Shown here one piece after another: positions 1-8,199 of a DNA stretch of 8,921 bases (positions within the stretch are counted from its first letter, which is position 1; each line of letters begins with the position of its first letter). The notes beneath the pieces are model-generated. The model made no database searches. It was not told the DNA's origin and saw nothing but the letters and a program-made list of their open reading frames with translations. The stretch is from Thiohalomonas sp. GTDB lineage: Bacteria > Pseudomonadota > Gammaproteobacteria > GRL18. Location of the stretch: the NCBI GenBank assembly GCA_023864145.1, contig JAIVER010000040.1:1-8921 (forward strand), given 5' to 3'. The position numbers and the translations under genes were made by a program.

Positions 1-98
1 GCTTAACGCTTAACGCTTAACGCTTAACGCTTAACGCTTAACGCTTAACGCTTAACGCTTAACGCTTAACGCTTAACGCTTAACGCTTAACGCTTAAC
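1..98. repeat. Heptamer tandem repeat array, 14 x GCTTAAC
   Basis: Fourteen perfect, contiguous copies of the 7-bp unit GCTTAAC (GTTAAGC on the minus strand) fill the first 98 bases. The array starts on a unit boundary at the window edge, so the true copy number may be higher. It ends 7 bp after the der stop codon, so on the minus strand it is the immediate 3' flank of der. Because 7 is not a multiple of 3 and the unit contains TTAA, the array puts TAA stops in all six frames and cannot encode protein. Intergenic heptamer direct repeats with comparable units (TAACTGA) are known from Beggiatoaceae; a link to those is only an analogy. No hairpin terminator for der is visible here. Confidence 0.97.
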
Positions 99-105
99 AC
101 TATCT

Positions 106-1548
106 TTACCTATTCGTTCTTTTATTCTTTTTCCCGGCATATTTTTTCGCCATATTTTTAGTTTGACGATGTCGCTTTTGCATAAGCTGTTTAGTCTTCT
201 CATTATTTCTTTTAGTGCCGCGATAGGGATTTGAGCTGTTTTTAAATTCCAGTCGAATAGGCGTCGCTTCCAGTTTTAACCATTTTCGAAATGAATTCAT
301 CAGAAAACGTTTATAAGATTCTGGAATATGTTCTGTCTGACTGCCATGAATAACGATAAGAGGTGGATTCTGCCCACCCTGATGCGCATAACGCAGCTTA
401 ATGCGACGACCACGAGCCAGTGGTGGTTGGTGCATTTGCACGGCATCTTCCAATAAGCGAGTCAGGGTCGCTGGCAGGTGTCTCTTCATTGCTGATTCAT
501 AGGCTTTATCAACCGAATCATAGAGAAGTCCAATACCACTGCCATGTAAAGCAGAAATATAATGGTACTTGGCATAATCCAGAAAAGGCAGGCGACGCTC
601 TAATTGTTCTTTAAGAAATTCACGGGCGTCTTTGGTCATAGCGTCCCATTTGTTAATGGCAATAATCAGTCCTCTACCGGTATCAATGACATAACTGAGT
701 AGATGTAAGTCCTGATCCGTAAGTCCTTCATGAGCATCCAGGATCAGCACAACAACGTTAGCCGATTCTATTGCCTTTAATGCTTTAATAATAGAGAATT
801 TTTCAATGGTTTCTTTGACCCGACTGCGGCGTCTGACACCAGGAGTATCAATAAAAGTATAGCGTTTGCCATCACGTTCAAAGGGAATGAAAATACTATC
901 TCGAGTAGTCCCGGGCATATCAAATGCGACCACTCTCTCTTCACCCAACAGGCGATTAATCAGGGTTGATTTGCCGACATTAGGGCGACCAACAATGCCT
1001 AGCTTTATACCGTTCTTTTTATAAGAGTTTTCATACGATTTGTCATCATCATCTTCAATAGGAATTTCTGCCAGTAGTTCTTCCATTAATGGAGCAATAC
1101 CATCACCATGTGATGCCGATACCGCATACGGTTGACCTAAACCCAATGCATGAAATTCGGCTTCAACTACATCTTGATTCATGCCTTCGGCTTTATTAAC
1201 CAAAATAATAATTTCTTTACCCAACTGACGCAAACGTTGCGCAATAGTTTGATCATGTCCGGTAATACCACCACGACCATCCACTAAAAACAGGATAATA
1301 TTAGCTTCCTGCATGGCTTGATAGACCTGAGACTGCATAAGCGTCTCAATACCTTTATCTTCACCACTAAGACCGGCGGTATCAATAACGATATAGGGAC
1401 GATCACCCACCGCACCATCGCCATATTGTCTGTCACGTGTTACACCCGGCATATCGGCCACGAGTGCATCACGAGTTTTGGTCAGACGATTAAACAATGT
1501 TGATTTGCCCACATTAGGACGACCCACGAGGGCAATTATTGGCTTCAT
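106..1548 (-). CDS. der: Ribosome-assembly GTPase Der (EngA)
   Basis: Essential double-domain GTPase that binds the 50S subunit and is needed for its maturation. The 480-residue protein has the full family architecture. The first G domain has a P-loop GRPNVGKS at 9-16, DTAG at 56-59, NKAE at 118-121 and SAS at 144-146. An acidic linker (EDDDD, about 165-169) follows. The second G domain has GRPNVGKS at 187-194, DTPG at 234-237, NKWD at 299-302 and SAL at 332-334. A C-terminal KH-like domain spans about 355-440 and ends in a very basic tail rich in Lys, Arg and Asn. The length is close to the usual 490. NKAE in place of NKxD in domain 1 is common in gammaproteobacterial Der. The start is ATG with no strong Shine-Dalgarno, 22 bp after the bamB stop, so it is probably co-transcribed with bamB. 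Confidence 0.98.
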   Translation of the reverse strand: MKPIIALVGRPNVGKSTLFNRLTKTRDALVADMPGVTRDRQYGDGAVGDRPYIVIDTAGLSGEDKGIETLMQSQVYQAMQEANIILFLVDGRGGITGHDQTIAQRLRQLGKEIIILVNKAEGMNQDVVEAEFHALGLGQPYAVSASHGDGIAPLMEELLAEIPIEDDDDKSYENSYKKNGIKLGIVGRPNVGKSTLINRLLGEERVVAFDMPGTTRDSIFIPFERDGKRYTFIDTPGVRRRSRVKETIEKFSIIKALKAIESANVVVLILDAHEGLTDQDLHLLSYVIDTGRGLIIAINKWDAMTKDAREFLKEQLERRLPFLDYAKYHYISALHGSGIGLLYDSVDKAYESAMKRHLPATLTRLLEDAVQMHQPPLARGRRIKLRYAHQGGQNPPLIVIHGSQTEHIPESYKRFLMNSFRKWLKLEATPIRLEFKNSSNPYRGTKRNNEKTKQLMQKRHRQTKNMAKKYAGKKNKRTNR

Positions 1549-1570
1549 AACTTTTGTTTTAGCTCTTTTA

Positions 1571-2737
1571 TTAATTAATCTGTAAGGCTGCTAATTTGCC
1601 GCCATTACCATAGATATAGACTGTATTGCCGTCAACCTGAGGCTGAACATGGTAACCATCACCATCAATTTTTTCACGACCTACTAATTCACCGTCTGTT
1701 TGAGAGATAATATGCACATAACCTTCAAAATCGCCTACTAAAATATACTCACCAACAGCAATCGGAGCGGTGAGTTGACGGTAAGCCAGTTTGTCCTGTT
1801 TCCACAACATTTCACCCGACACACGATCGACAGCCCATAGATTACTATAAGAATCGGTGACATAAATGTGTCGCTCATCCGCTGAAATACCAGCATAAGA
1901 AGACATTTCTTTAGCCCATAAAATCTCACCTTCAAGGGCATCAATAGCAACGATTCGTCCCTGATAAGCAGCAACATATAACACCCGGCCAACTAAGACC
2001 ATACTGCCATCAATATCAACCAGGCGTTCTAAGTCAGAACGACCTCTTGGTACAGAAGCATTAGCTTCCCATAATAAGCGACCATGCTGAACACCGACAG
2101 CTGCTACTTTACCACTATCAAAGCCGGTAAAAACCAGCTCTCGTCCGCCAATTAATGGACTGCTGTTACCACGTAATGTCAGCACAGGCACGCCACGATT
2201 ATAAACCCATATTTGACTGCCATTTTCAACATTTAAGCCAAAAACCCTACCGTCACCGGAGCGAACTATTAATACATCGTCTTGCACCAGTGGTGCAGAT
2301 AACATTACGCTGCTTAATTCTTTTTGCCATTTAACAGAGCCGTCATTAGCATCTAAGAGAATGATCTCACCACGATTATTACCAACAATAAGAATGCCCT
2401 GACCAGCACCAACACCGCCCGTAATCGTCATATCCAGTTCGACTTGCCAATTAACATTACCTGAAGCTAAACTCAGTGAAGTCACCTGACCTCCACGATC
2501 GACGGTAAAAATATTTGATTCCGTCATAGCGGGCTGAAGATTAACAAACGCATCATCAAGCCCAACGCCAATATTCTTACTCCACACAGAGCGAATTTGC
2601 ACTGATTCAGTAATATCTTCTAATTCAGTCGGTGGAATGGAGTTGTCTTCACCGGCAAAAAAACTATCTGTCCAGGCACAGCCTGTTAACGACAAGCTGA
2701 ACAAAATGATAATGGTGAAAGTAACAATTTGTTTCAT
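1571..2737 (-). CDS. bamB: Outer-membrane assembly lipoprotein BamB
   Basis: Lipoprotein partner of BamA in the BAM complex, which inserts beta-barrel proteins into the outer membrane; it acts on the periplasmic face. The 388 residues (E. coli BamB is 392) begin with a lipoprotein signal peptide: basic start, hydrophobic stretch 4-18 and lipobox LTGC, with Cys20 as the lipidated residue. Ala at the +2 position is compatible with outer-membrane sorting. The rest is a series of PQQ/WD-like beta-propeller blades, with recurring hydrophobic-strand, aspartate-rich-turn and G-x-W/L-W patterns such as GSVKWQKE, GSQIWVY, GRLLWEAN, GEILWAKE and GEMLWKQD. The ATG overlaps the TAA of yfgM by one base (TAATG), implying translational coupling, and an AGGA lies 8 bases upstream inside yfgM. 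Confidence 0.97.
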   Translation of the reverse strand: MKQIVTFTIIILFSLSLTGCAWTDSFFAGEDNSIPPTELEDITESVQIRSVWSKNIGVGLDDAFVNLQPAMTESNIFTVDRGGQVTSLSLASGNVNWQVELDMTITGGVGAGQGILIVGNNRGEIILLDANDGSVKWQKELSSVMLSAPLVQDDVLIVRSGDGRVFGLNVENGSQIWVYNRGVPVLTLRGNSSPLIGGRELVFTGFDSGKVAAVGVQHGRLLWEANASVPRGRSDLERLVDIDGSMVLVGRVLYVAAYQGRIVAIDALEGEILWAKEMSSYAGISADERHIYVTDSYSNLWAVDRVSGEMLWKQDKLAYRQLTAPIAVGEYILVGDFEGYVHIISQTDGELVGREKIDGDGYHVQPQVDGNTVYIYGNGGKLAALQIN

Positions 2738-3366
2738 TATGAATTTCCTAAATCATTACGTTTAACTCTTAATATCTGTGCATTGGCACCAATTACAGCA
2801 TATGCCTGCAATGCCTGATCATAAGCAGAGCGTGCTTCATCTGTTCGTTTTAGAGCAAGCAGAATGTCACCTTTGATTTCCAGATAAGTGGCTTTAAAAC
2901 CGCCCTGCTCAACTTCGAACATTTTTAGAGCTTGTTCATTTTTACCTTGTGCAGCCATCAAACTTGCCAGACGTACTCTGGAAATATGCTTTAAGTTCTG
3001 TGCCTCAGCATTCGCAATAACCCATTGATATTTTTCTTCTGCTTCAGCAAACTTACCCGCAGCAATCAACTGTTTTGCTTCAAGCATGGCTGATAAGGCG
3101 GCATAAGGATAATCTGCATAGTCAGTCAACATGGTATTGACCTGCTGCTTGATTTGCTCATCTTTATTTTCTTTTAGCAATTGTAAAATATGATCATATT
3201 CCAGTGATGCTGTATGTGCTGTCACTAGTTTGTTTTGTTTCCATTGCTGGACACCGACAATACTGCCAAGACCCACAATTGCTAACACTATTACCATTTT
3301 AAAATTTTCAGTCCACCATTTTTTTATGGCTTCAACTTGTTGCTCTTCTGTTTCGTAATTATCCAT
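2737..3366 (-). CDS. yfgM: YfgM family inner-membrane TPR-like protein
   Basis: Bitopic inner-membrane protein which, in E. coli, associates with SecYEG and the periplasmic chaperone PpiD and helps hand off exported proteins. The 209 residues (E. coli 206) show the family layout: a short acidic cytoplasmic N-terminus with the QVEAIKKWW stretch (compare QVEAVKRFF in E. coli), one transmembrane segment at about 24-40, and a periplasmic part built of TPR-like helical hairpins (about 50-200) with repeated alanine-rich AxxxLA and EKY patterns. The start is supported by a good Shine-Dalgarno (AAGGA, 7 bases from the ATG). The next gene, bamB, overlaps by one base. Directly upstream, 26 bp from the ATG, lies a palindromic mobile element that separates this gene from hisS, so expression may depend on read-through across that structure. 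Confidence 0.94.
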   Translation of the reverse strand: MDNYETEEQQVEAIKKWWTENFKMVIVLAIVGLGSIVGVQQWKQNKLVTAHTASLEYDHILQLLKENKDEQIKQQVNTMLTDYADYPYAALSAMLEAKQLIAAGKFAEAEEKYQWVIANAEAQNLKHISRVRLASLMAAQGKNEQALKMFEVEQGGFKATYLEIKGDILLALKRTDEARSAYDQALQAYAVIGANAQILRVKRNDLGNS

Positions 3367-3392
3367 TTTATTTCCTTAAGCAGAGGATGCTC

Positions 3393-3546
3393 TAGGAGCC
3401 TGTCCGAGAATAGAAGTCGTAGCGAAGGAAAGCTGTTTTGAGTCAGATTTTTCTATCATTTGAGGCCAATAGTTGTTCTATGATATGAAAATATGGCCAA
3501 AATCAGATTTTCCGCAGTAGGCTTTCTATTCTCGGACAGGCTCCTA
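3393..3546. mobile_element. Palindromic MITE-like element 1 (154 bp, 23-bp perfect terminal inverted repeats)
   Basis: A perfect 23-bp inverted repeat bounds this segment: the left copy is 3393-3415 (beginning TAGGAGCCTGTCCGAG) and the right copy is 3524-3546. Imperfect complementarity continues inward, so the whole element can fold into one long hairpin. Both outermost dinucleotides are TA, consistent with insertion at a TA target that was duplicated, as in IS630/Tc1-mariner-related MITEs and the Neisseria Correia elements; a palindromic TA cannot be told apart from the repeat itself, so this is inference. It contains no ORF and no transposase. It lies in the hisS-yfgM gap, keeping the yfgM Shine-Dalgarno intact. 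Read as RNA in the operon direction it would form a strong stem, a plausible attenuator or RNase III target. Confidence 0.87.
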
Positions 3547-3578
3547 ATATTATTGTTATTCAGTTTATTAGTAAAAAT

Positions 3579-4868
3579 TTATTGCGTCTTTTCTGTCAAC
3601 AGAGGAATTAATTGCTGTTGTGACAACTGTTCCTGCTGAGTTTTATCATCACCTTGTTCAGCACGTAAATACTTGACGGTCACGGTATTATTATCCAGCT
3701 CATCATCACCCAAAATTAACGCAATTTCAGCCTGACTTTTATCGGCACGTTTCATTTGAGTCTTAAAACTACCACCACCACAAACGCTCAGAATACGCAC
3801 ATCAGGGACTGCATTACGCAGTTCTTCAGTTAAAGCAAAACCGGCATTTTGTGCCCGTTCGCCCATCATCAGCATTACTGCATGAGGATGCTTATAGTGC
3901 TTTTCTAAGTCATCTTGTTGAAGCAGGCTGATCAGACGCTCTAAGCCCAGTGCAAAACCCACTGCTTTGGTATCACGCCCGCCCAATTGTTTCACCAGAC
4001 CATCGTAACGACCGCCGGCACAAACAGTACCCTGAGCTCCCAGTTTATCAGTCACCCATTCAAATACGGTTTTACTATAATAATCCAGACCGCGAACTAG
4101 TCGAGTATTGACTTCATAGGTAATGCCAACGCTGTCAAGATAAGCACATAAACGTGTGAAATGCACATTTGATTCATCATCAAGATGATCCATCAAACGC
4201 GGTGCCTGTTCAATCATCTCCTGCATTGCCGGATTTTTACTATCCAGAATGCGTAAGGGATTGCTCTGCAAACGACGTAAACTGTCTTCATCCAGTAAGC
4301 TTTTATTAGCTTGCAGATATCCGCTCAAAATACTACGATAGACTTCCCTTGAAGCAGGTGTGCCTAAAGAATTTATTTGCAGTTTGACTGAGTCTAATAA
4401 GCCCAGAATTTTCCATAACCGCGCTGTCATACAAATCAATTCAGCGTCAATATCAGGTCCATCCAGACCATAAACTTCAACACCCATTTGGTGAAATTGT
4501 CTATAACGTCCTTTCTGTGGGCGTTCATGACGAAACATGGGGCCCATATACCACAATCTTTGCTGCTGATTGACCAGTATACCATTTTGTATCCCTGCCC
4601 GTACACAAGCAGCAGTCCCTTCCGGCCTAAGTGTCAGGCTGTCGCCATTTCGATCATCAAAGGTATACATTTCTTTTTCAACAATATCGGTGACTTCACC
4701 AATAGAGCGTTTAAATAAGGCGGTTTTTTCAACAATAGGAAAACGTATTTCATCATAGTCATAGCTTTGCATTAGTTGACGCAATTTTTCTTCAATAAAT
4801 TGCCAGGCGGGGCTATCAGCTGGAAGAATATCATTCATTCCTCGAATTGATTGGATTTTGTCTGCCAA
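3579..4868 (-). CDS. hisS: Histidyl-tRNA synthetase
   Basis: Class II aminoacyl-tRNA synthetase that charges tRNA-His in the cytoplasm. The 429 residues (E. coli 424) contain the catalytic-core signatures: N-terminal IQSIRGMND (7-13 region), motif 2 [16 protein letters not shown] starting at 112, the histidine-specific motif RGLDYY at 259-264, the second His motif AGGRYDGL at 284-291, and motif 3 GFALGLERL at 304-312. The anticodon-binding alpha/beta domain occupies about 328-425. The start codon is TTG, not ATG. It is supported by a well-placed Shine-Dalgarno (AGGGA, 6 bases upstream) and by N-terminal alignment with the E. coli protein (MAKNIQAIRGMND). ispG, which usually sits directly upstream of hisS in this cluster, is not present; a 107-bp gap leads straight to rodZ. 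Confidence 0.98.
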   Translation of the reverse strand: MADKIQSIRGMNDILPADSPAWQFIEEKLRQLMQSYDYDEIRFPIVEKTALFKRSIGEVTDIVEKEMYTFDDRNGDSLTLRPEGTAACVRAGIQNGILVNQQQRLWYMGPMFRHERPQKGRYRQFHQMGVEVYGLDGPDIDAELICMTARLWKILGLLDSVKLQINSLGTPASREVYRSILSGYLQANKSLLDEDSLRRLQSNPLRILDSKNPAMQEMIEQAPRLMDHLDDESNVHFTRLCAYLDSVGITYEVNTRLVRGLDYYSKTVFEWVTDKLGAQGTVCAGGRYDGLVKQLGGRDTKAVGFALGLERLISLLQQDDLEKHYKHPHAVMLMMGERAQNAGFALTEELRNAVPDVRILSVCGGGSFKTQMKRADKSQAEIALILGDDELDNNTVTVKYLRAEQGDDKTQQEQLSQQQLIPLLTEKTQ

Positions 4869-4880
4869 TGTTGTTCCCTT
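4869..4880 (-). promoter_or_regulatory. Ribosome binding site fixing the hisS TTG start
   Basis: On the minus strand an AAGGGAA stretch (4874-4880) precedes the TTG at 4866-4868 with about 6 bases between the AGGGA core and the start. The first in-frame ATG is codon 11, which would remove the conserved N-terminal IQSIRG segment, so the TTG start is preferred. Confidence 0.75.
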
Positions 4881-4975
4881 CTCTTAAAATAAAGAGTTTT
4901 AAACTAAAAAGTGTTAAGTAGAGTTTTTAAGTCAATATTTGTTAATCAATAAACAGGGGATATTAATAAAAGCGG

Positions 4976-6127
4976 TTATTTTACCTTAAATCGAGCAACA
5001 TTTTTGTCATTTATATAGCTTGAATGATCAAAAACATGACCATTAATACTAATCTTTACCATTCGGGCATCACCCAAAAACACGTTATAAGGTAATTTGC
5101 CATCCAGGCGAAGTATTTTTCCTGATTTTATAAGACCGGATGAAAGAATTTTGTTATCAGCGTCTTTAATGCTAACCCATGAATTGCCGGTAAATTTCAT
5201 CACTAATTGATTGGCTTTAAACAACGAAGAAACTGAGTCATCAGCTAAAGCAGATACCTCCGGCATCTCAATAGGAGCAGGATTAACAGAAGCATTCAAA
5301 ACAGCACTAGTCGCTGCAGCTCCTTCCGCGGGTGCTGGTAAAGAGCCTTCAGCCGCTGTAGAGCCTTCAAGTGGTGTAAAACCTTCAGGCAGTAAAGCCA
5401 CTTCAGATGGTAAAGCACTTTCAGTGTGCAGCACATTTTCTTCCTGTGAAACATTATCTATTGGCAAAGAAATATCTGTTCCCGTTTGCTCTTCCTGAAT
5501 GCTGCTGTCTTTCTCTATTACCTCTTCACCTGCCGGCAAATCATAGGACGCATCAATTTCAGGTAATAATAAAGTGTCTGATTCATCATGATTTAAATCA
5601 TCATTGCCTGCATCAGACAATATTGACTCTTGTTGTTGACTCTCATTATCCAGGTAAGCTATTGATAGATAAGACCAAAATTGCCATCCTCCCATCATTA
5701 ATGCGGCAAAGATAAGTAACGAAAAAAGCGGCATCATTAAAGTCGATAAAATAGAATTACTTTGATTACCTATTCCTTTTCTAATTTTTAATTGAGGTTC
5801 AAGACTATCCTCATTACGCTCTTTTTTATAATACTTTATTAATGGTTCTGGTTGAATATTTAAGAATTTAGCATAATTTCTAATATAACCGCAGACAAAA
5901 GCAGAAGCAGGTAATTGTGTATGGTCTTCACTTTCCAGCGCTAATATAATTTCCTTATCAAGACGTAATTCTCGGGCGACATCTTCAATACCCAGTTTTT
6001 TTTCATTACGTGCCTGTTTAAAAAGAAACCCGAAGCCATCCTCTCTAGAAGCAATAATATCTTTAAGTTCTTGTTCTTCTGATTGTTGTTCCAAAATTAA
6101 TATTCCTGTTTCCCTTGATATAGCCAT
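4976..6127 (-). CDS. rodZ: Cytoskeletal/cell-shape protein RodZ
   Basis: Bitopic membrane protein that binds MreB in the cytoplasm and links it to the elongation machinery, helping maintain rod shape. The 383 residues show the family layout: a cytoplasmic helix-turn-helix domain (about 32-100, with FLFKQARNEKKLGIEDVARE and the later FVCGYIRNYAKFL), a basic juxtamembrane stretch (114-119), one transmembrane segment at about 127-152, a long acidic then Pro/Ala/Glu/Ser-rich periplasmic linker (about 160-300), and a C-terminal beta-rich DUF4115-type domain (about 305-383). The ATG used here overlaps the end of pilF by 31 bp and has a poor Shine-Dalgarno. An in-frame TTG at 6092-6094, two bases after the pilF stop with AGGA 9 bases upstream, is a credible alternative start giving 372 residues. 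Confidence 0.93.
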   Translation of the reverse strand: MAISRETGILILEQQSEEQELKDIIASREDGFGFLFKQARNEKKLGIEDVARELRLDKEIILALESEDHTQLPASAFVCGYIRNYAKFLNIQPEPLIKYYKKERNEDSLEPQLKIRKGIGNQSNSILSTLMMPLFSLLIFAALMMGGWQFWSYLSIAYLDNESQQQESILSDAGNDDLNHDESDTLLLPEIDASYDLPAGEEVIEKDSSIQEEQTGTDISLPIDNVSQEENVLHTESALPSEVALLPEGFTPLEGSTAAEGSLPAPAEGAAATSAVLNASVNPAPIEMPEVSALADDSVSSLFKANQLVMKFTGNSWVSIKDADNKILSSGLIKSGKILRLDGKLPYNVFLGDARMVKISINGHVFDHSSYINDKNVARFKVK

Positions 6128-6903
6128 TTAGTTTCATCTGTATCCGGGAATTTACTCTTTAGCAGGAGTTTATAAGTGGATAATTTGTTTTTATCCGGGT
6201 AATCAAGTTTATTGAGAATGTTAATTCCTAACCAAAGGGCATTCGCATCAGGTGCCATATTTTTATCAAAACGTTCAAAATACCTCCAGGCATGCTTATA
6301 GTTGCTTTTTTTATAATTAATTTTTGCCAAACCAAGAAGAGAACGCGGTAAATCAGGTTCCATTGCCACAGCTTGTTTGTATAGTTTTTCTGATACCTGG
6401 AGATCATGATTCTCTAATGCACACCATGCTGCACTTTGGTAAGCCCCTGCACGATTAATATACAGTGGATTGTTGATGACTTTTTTAAATACTCTTTGTG
6501 CTTTATCAAACTTTTTCTGCTCACATAAAAAAAGGGCATAATTATTTAAAATTGTAGAATCTCCCGGCGAAAGTTCTATTGATTTTTGAAATTGTATATT
6601 GGCTTTTCCTGGACGCTCAAGACGGCTAAATAATACCCCTAAATAATTGCGCGCCAATGCATGATTGGGATCTTGCCGAATGGCTTTAGATAGTTTAATC
6701 AAAGCACGATCATATCGACCGTTAGCAATATAACCAGCGCCCAGTTGAGTATTGATATCCGCTGCTGTTTTTCCTAATACTTTACCTTCAGAGTATTGTG
6801 TACTTAGACCAGCTTCATCACCAAGCTCACTTAAATCAATCGCTGTAGTTTGACAGGCGGTTAATACATAAACAGAAAATAAACCGATTAATACCTTTTT
6901 CAT
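6097..6903 (-). CDS. pilF: Type IV pilus biogenesis lipoprotein PilF/PilW (TPR pilotin)
   Basis: Outer-membrane lipoprotein that acts as pilotin for the PilQ secretin in type IV pilus assembly. The 268 residues start with a lipoprotein signal: MKKVLIG, a hydrophobic run, and lipobox LTAC with Cys17 lipidated and Gln at +2. Tandem TPR motifs follow from about 47 to 215, with the canonical spacing visible in GAGYIANGRYDRALIKLSKA, NYLGVLFSRLERPGKANIQF, NNYALFLCEQKKFDKAQRVF and later units. Length and position between rlmN and rodZ match PilF/PilW of gammaproteobacteria. The start is an ATG with AGGA about 11 bases upstream. No other pilus gene is in the window, so pilus function is inferred from family and from the conserved context. 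Confidence 0.94.
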   Translation of the reverse strand: MKKVLIGLFSVYVLTACQTTAIDLSELGDEAGLSTQYSEGKVLGKTAADINTQLGAGYIANGRYDRALIKLSKAIRQDPNHALARNYLGVLFSRLERPGKANIQFQKSIELSPGDSTILNNYALFLCEQKKFDKAQRVFKKVINNPLYINRAGAYQSAAWCALENHDLQVSEKLYKQAVAMEPDLPRSLLGLAKINYKKSNYKHAWRYFERFDKNMAPDANALWLGINILNKLDYPDKNKLSTYKLLLKSKFPDTDETKWLYQGKQEY

Positions 6904-7009
6904 TGAGTTGATTTTCCTATTTTTGTACAGGATAGTTTCATTGCTGTTATTAATTAATAATGATATAGAGTGATGATTCCGTGAATCTCTTAGTTATAAT
7001 GCTATGTCT

Positions 7010-8176
7010 TTAAATCACACGCCTGCTCTTGTCTATTACTTTACCCGCCAGTTGTCCACAAGCCGCGTCAATATCTGCACCTCGTGTTTTTCGTACTACA
7101 GCAACATAGCCGGCTTTGTACAGAATATCTTTGAAGGGATTAATCGTTTGTATCTTTGAACAAGAAAATTCACTATCAGGGAATGGATTAAACGGTATCA
7201 GATTAATTTTACATGGTAGTTTTTTTAATAAATCCGCTAATTCACGTGCATTTGTCTCACTGTCATTGATCCCTGCCAACATAACATATTCAATGGTAAA
7301 GTGCTTCTTTTTCGTATCACCTTTGAAATAATATTGACAGGCGTCTAATAATTCCTTAATCGGGTACTTTTTATTCAATGGTACTATTTGATCACGAATT
7401 TGATCATTGGGCGCATGTAATGAAATTGCCAGACTAACATCACATTCTTCACGTAATCGTTTCAATGCCGGAACAACACCTGCAGTGCTAATAGTGACCC
7501 GGCGTTTTGACAAACCATAAGCATGATCTTCCAAGATTAGATGAATTGCTTCAACCACATTATCAAAATTCAGCAGCGGCTCGCCCATGCCCATTAAAAC
7601 CACATTGGTGATAACACGACGCTTAGAATCCTGGACTCCTGGCTGTACAGATTTCTTCTCAACAGGCAGGTCATCTTCATCTCTTGATTCAAATTGATTC
7701 AAAGTTCGATTAGCGACCCACAACTGGGCGATAATTTCAGCACTGCTTAGATTTCGATTAAAACCCTGTTTGGCTGTTGAACAAAAGCCACAATCTAAGG
7801 CGCAACCCACCTGTGATGACACACATAATGTACCCCGATTATCCTCAGGAATAAAAACCGTCTCAATACTATTGCCGCCATCCAGACGCATCAACCATTT
7901 TATGGTGCCGTCACCGGCCTTTTGTTCCATTATAATTTCCGGCGCTTTTATCTCAGCAATATCCGCCAGTTTTTTGCGTAATACCTGGCTGACATTGCTC
8001 ATTTTCGCAAAATCATCAACACCAAATTGATGAATCCATTTAAGCACTTGTATGGCACGAAAGGGTTTTTCACCCATTTCGCTAAAAAAAGCTTTCATAT
8101 GCGCCAAATCATAACCTAACAAATTAACTTTTACTGGACTTGATGCAGAACTTATCACTTTGGAATTTGAATTCAT
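7010..8176 (-). CDS. rlmN: Dual-specificity 23S rRNA/tRNA adenine-C2 methyltransferase RlmN
   Basis: Radical-SAM enzyme that methylates C2 of A2503 in 23S rRNA and A37 of certain tRNAs, using a [4Fe-4S] cluster and a methylated cysteine intermediate. The 388 residues contain the cluster-binding CxxxCxxC at C125, C129 and C132, the conserved upstream C118, the SAM-binding GMGEP at 196-200, and the catalytic methyl-carrying cysteine in DIDAACGQLAG at C373 (C355 in E. coli). All key residues are present. The numbering matches E. coli up to C132 and is shifted by 18 at the second cysteine, placing extra residues at about 161-187, an acidic and Lys-rich loop just before RVITNVV. The ATG has only a weak upstream Shine-Dalgarno. 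pilF follows after 106 bp. ndk, usually directly upstream, is absent. Confidence 0.98.
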   Translation of the reverse strand: MNSNSKVISSASSPVKVNLLGYDLAHMKAFFSEMGEKPFRAIQVLKWIHQFGVDDFAKMSNVSQVLRKKLADIAEIKAPEIIMEQKAGDGTIKWLMRLDGGNSIETVFIPEDNRGTLCVSSQVGCALDCGFCSTAKQGFNRNLSSAEIIAQLWVANRTLNQFESRDEDDLPVEKKSVQPGVQDSKRRVITNVVLMGMGEPLLNFDNVVEAIHLILEDHAYGLSKRRVTISTAGVVPALKRLREECDVSLAISLHAPNDQIRDQIVPLNKKYPIKELLDACQYYFKGDTKKKHFTIEYVMLAGINDSETNARELADLLKKLPCKINLIPFNPFPDSEFSCSKIQTINPFKDILYKAGYVAVVRKTRGADIDAACGQLAGKVIDKSRRVI

Positions 8177-8199
8177 ATTTTTATATCTATAGAAACACT

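Noticed and set aside
1..98. CRISPR array
   Set aside because: The 7-bp units are contiguous with no spacers, so this is a simple tandem repeat.
1738..1992. 84-codon minus-strand frame inside bamB
   Set aside because: It lies wholly within the well-supported bamB propeller in another frame, with no ribosome binding site or family resemblance.
4930..4955. FNR/CRP-like half-site pattern (TTGTTAATCAA) in the rodZ-hisS gap
   Set aside because: Only the outer TTG/CAA triplets are symmetric and the spacing does not match the FNR or CRP consensus.
5211..5498. 95-codon plus-strand frame rich in Ser, Gly and Ala
   Set aside because: It is the reverse complement of the Pro/Ala/Glu/Ser-rich linker of rodZ; the bias comes from that linker, not from a gene.
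6947..6960. Perfect 14-bp palindrome TTATTAATTAATAA upstream of pilF
   Set aside because: Made only of A and T in an AT-rich gap, so it can arise by chance; no promoter boxes are clearly placed around it.
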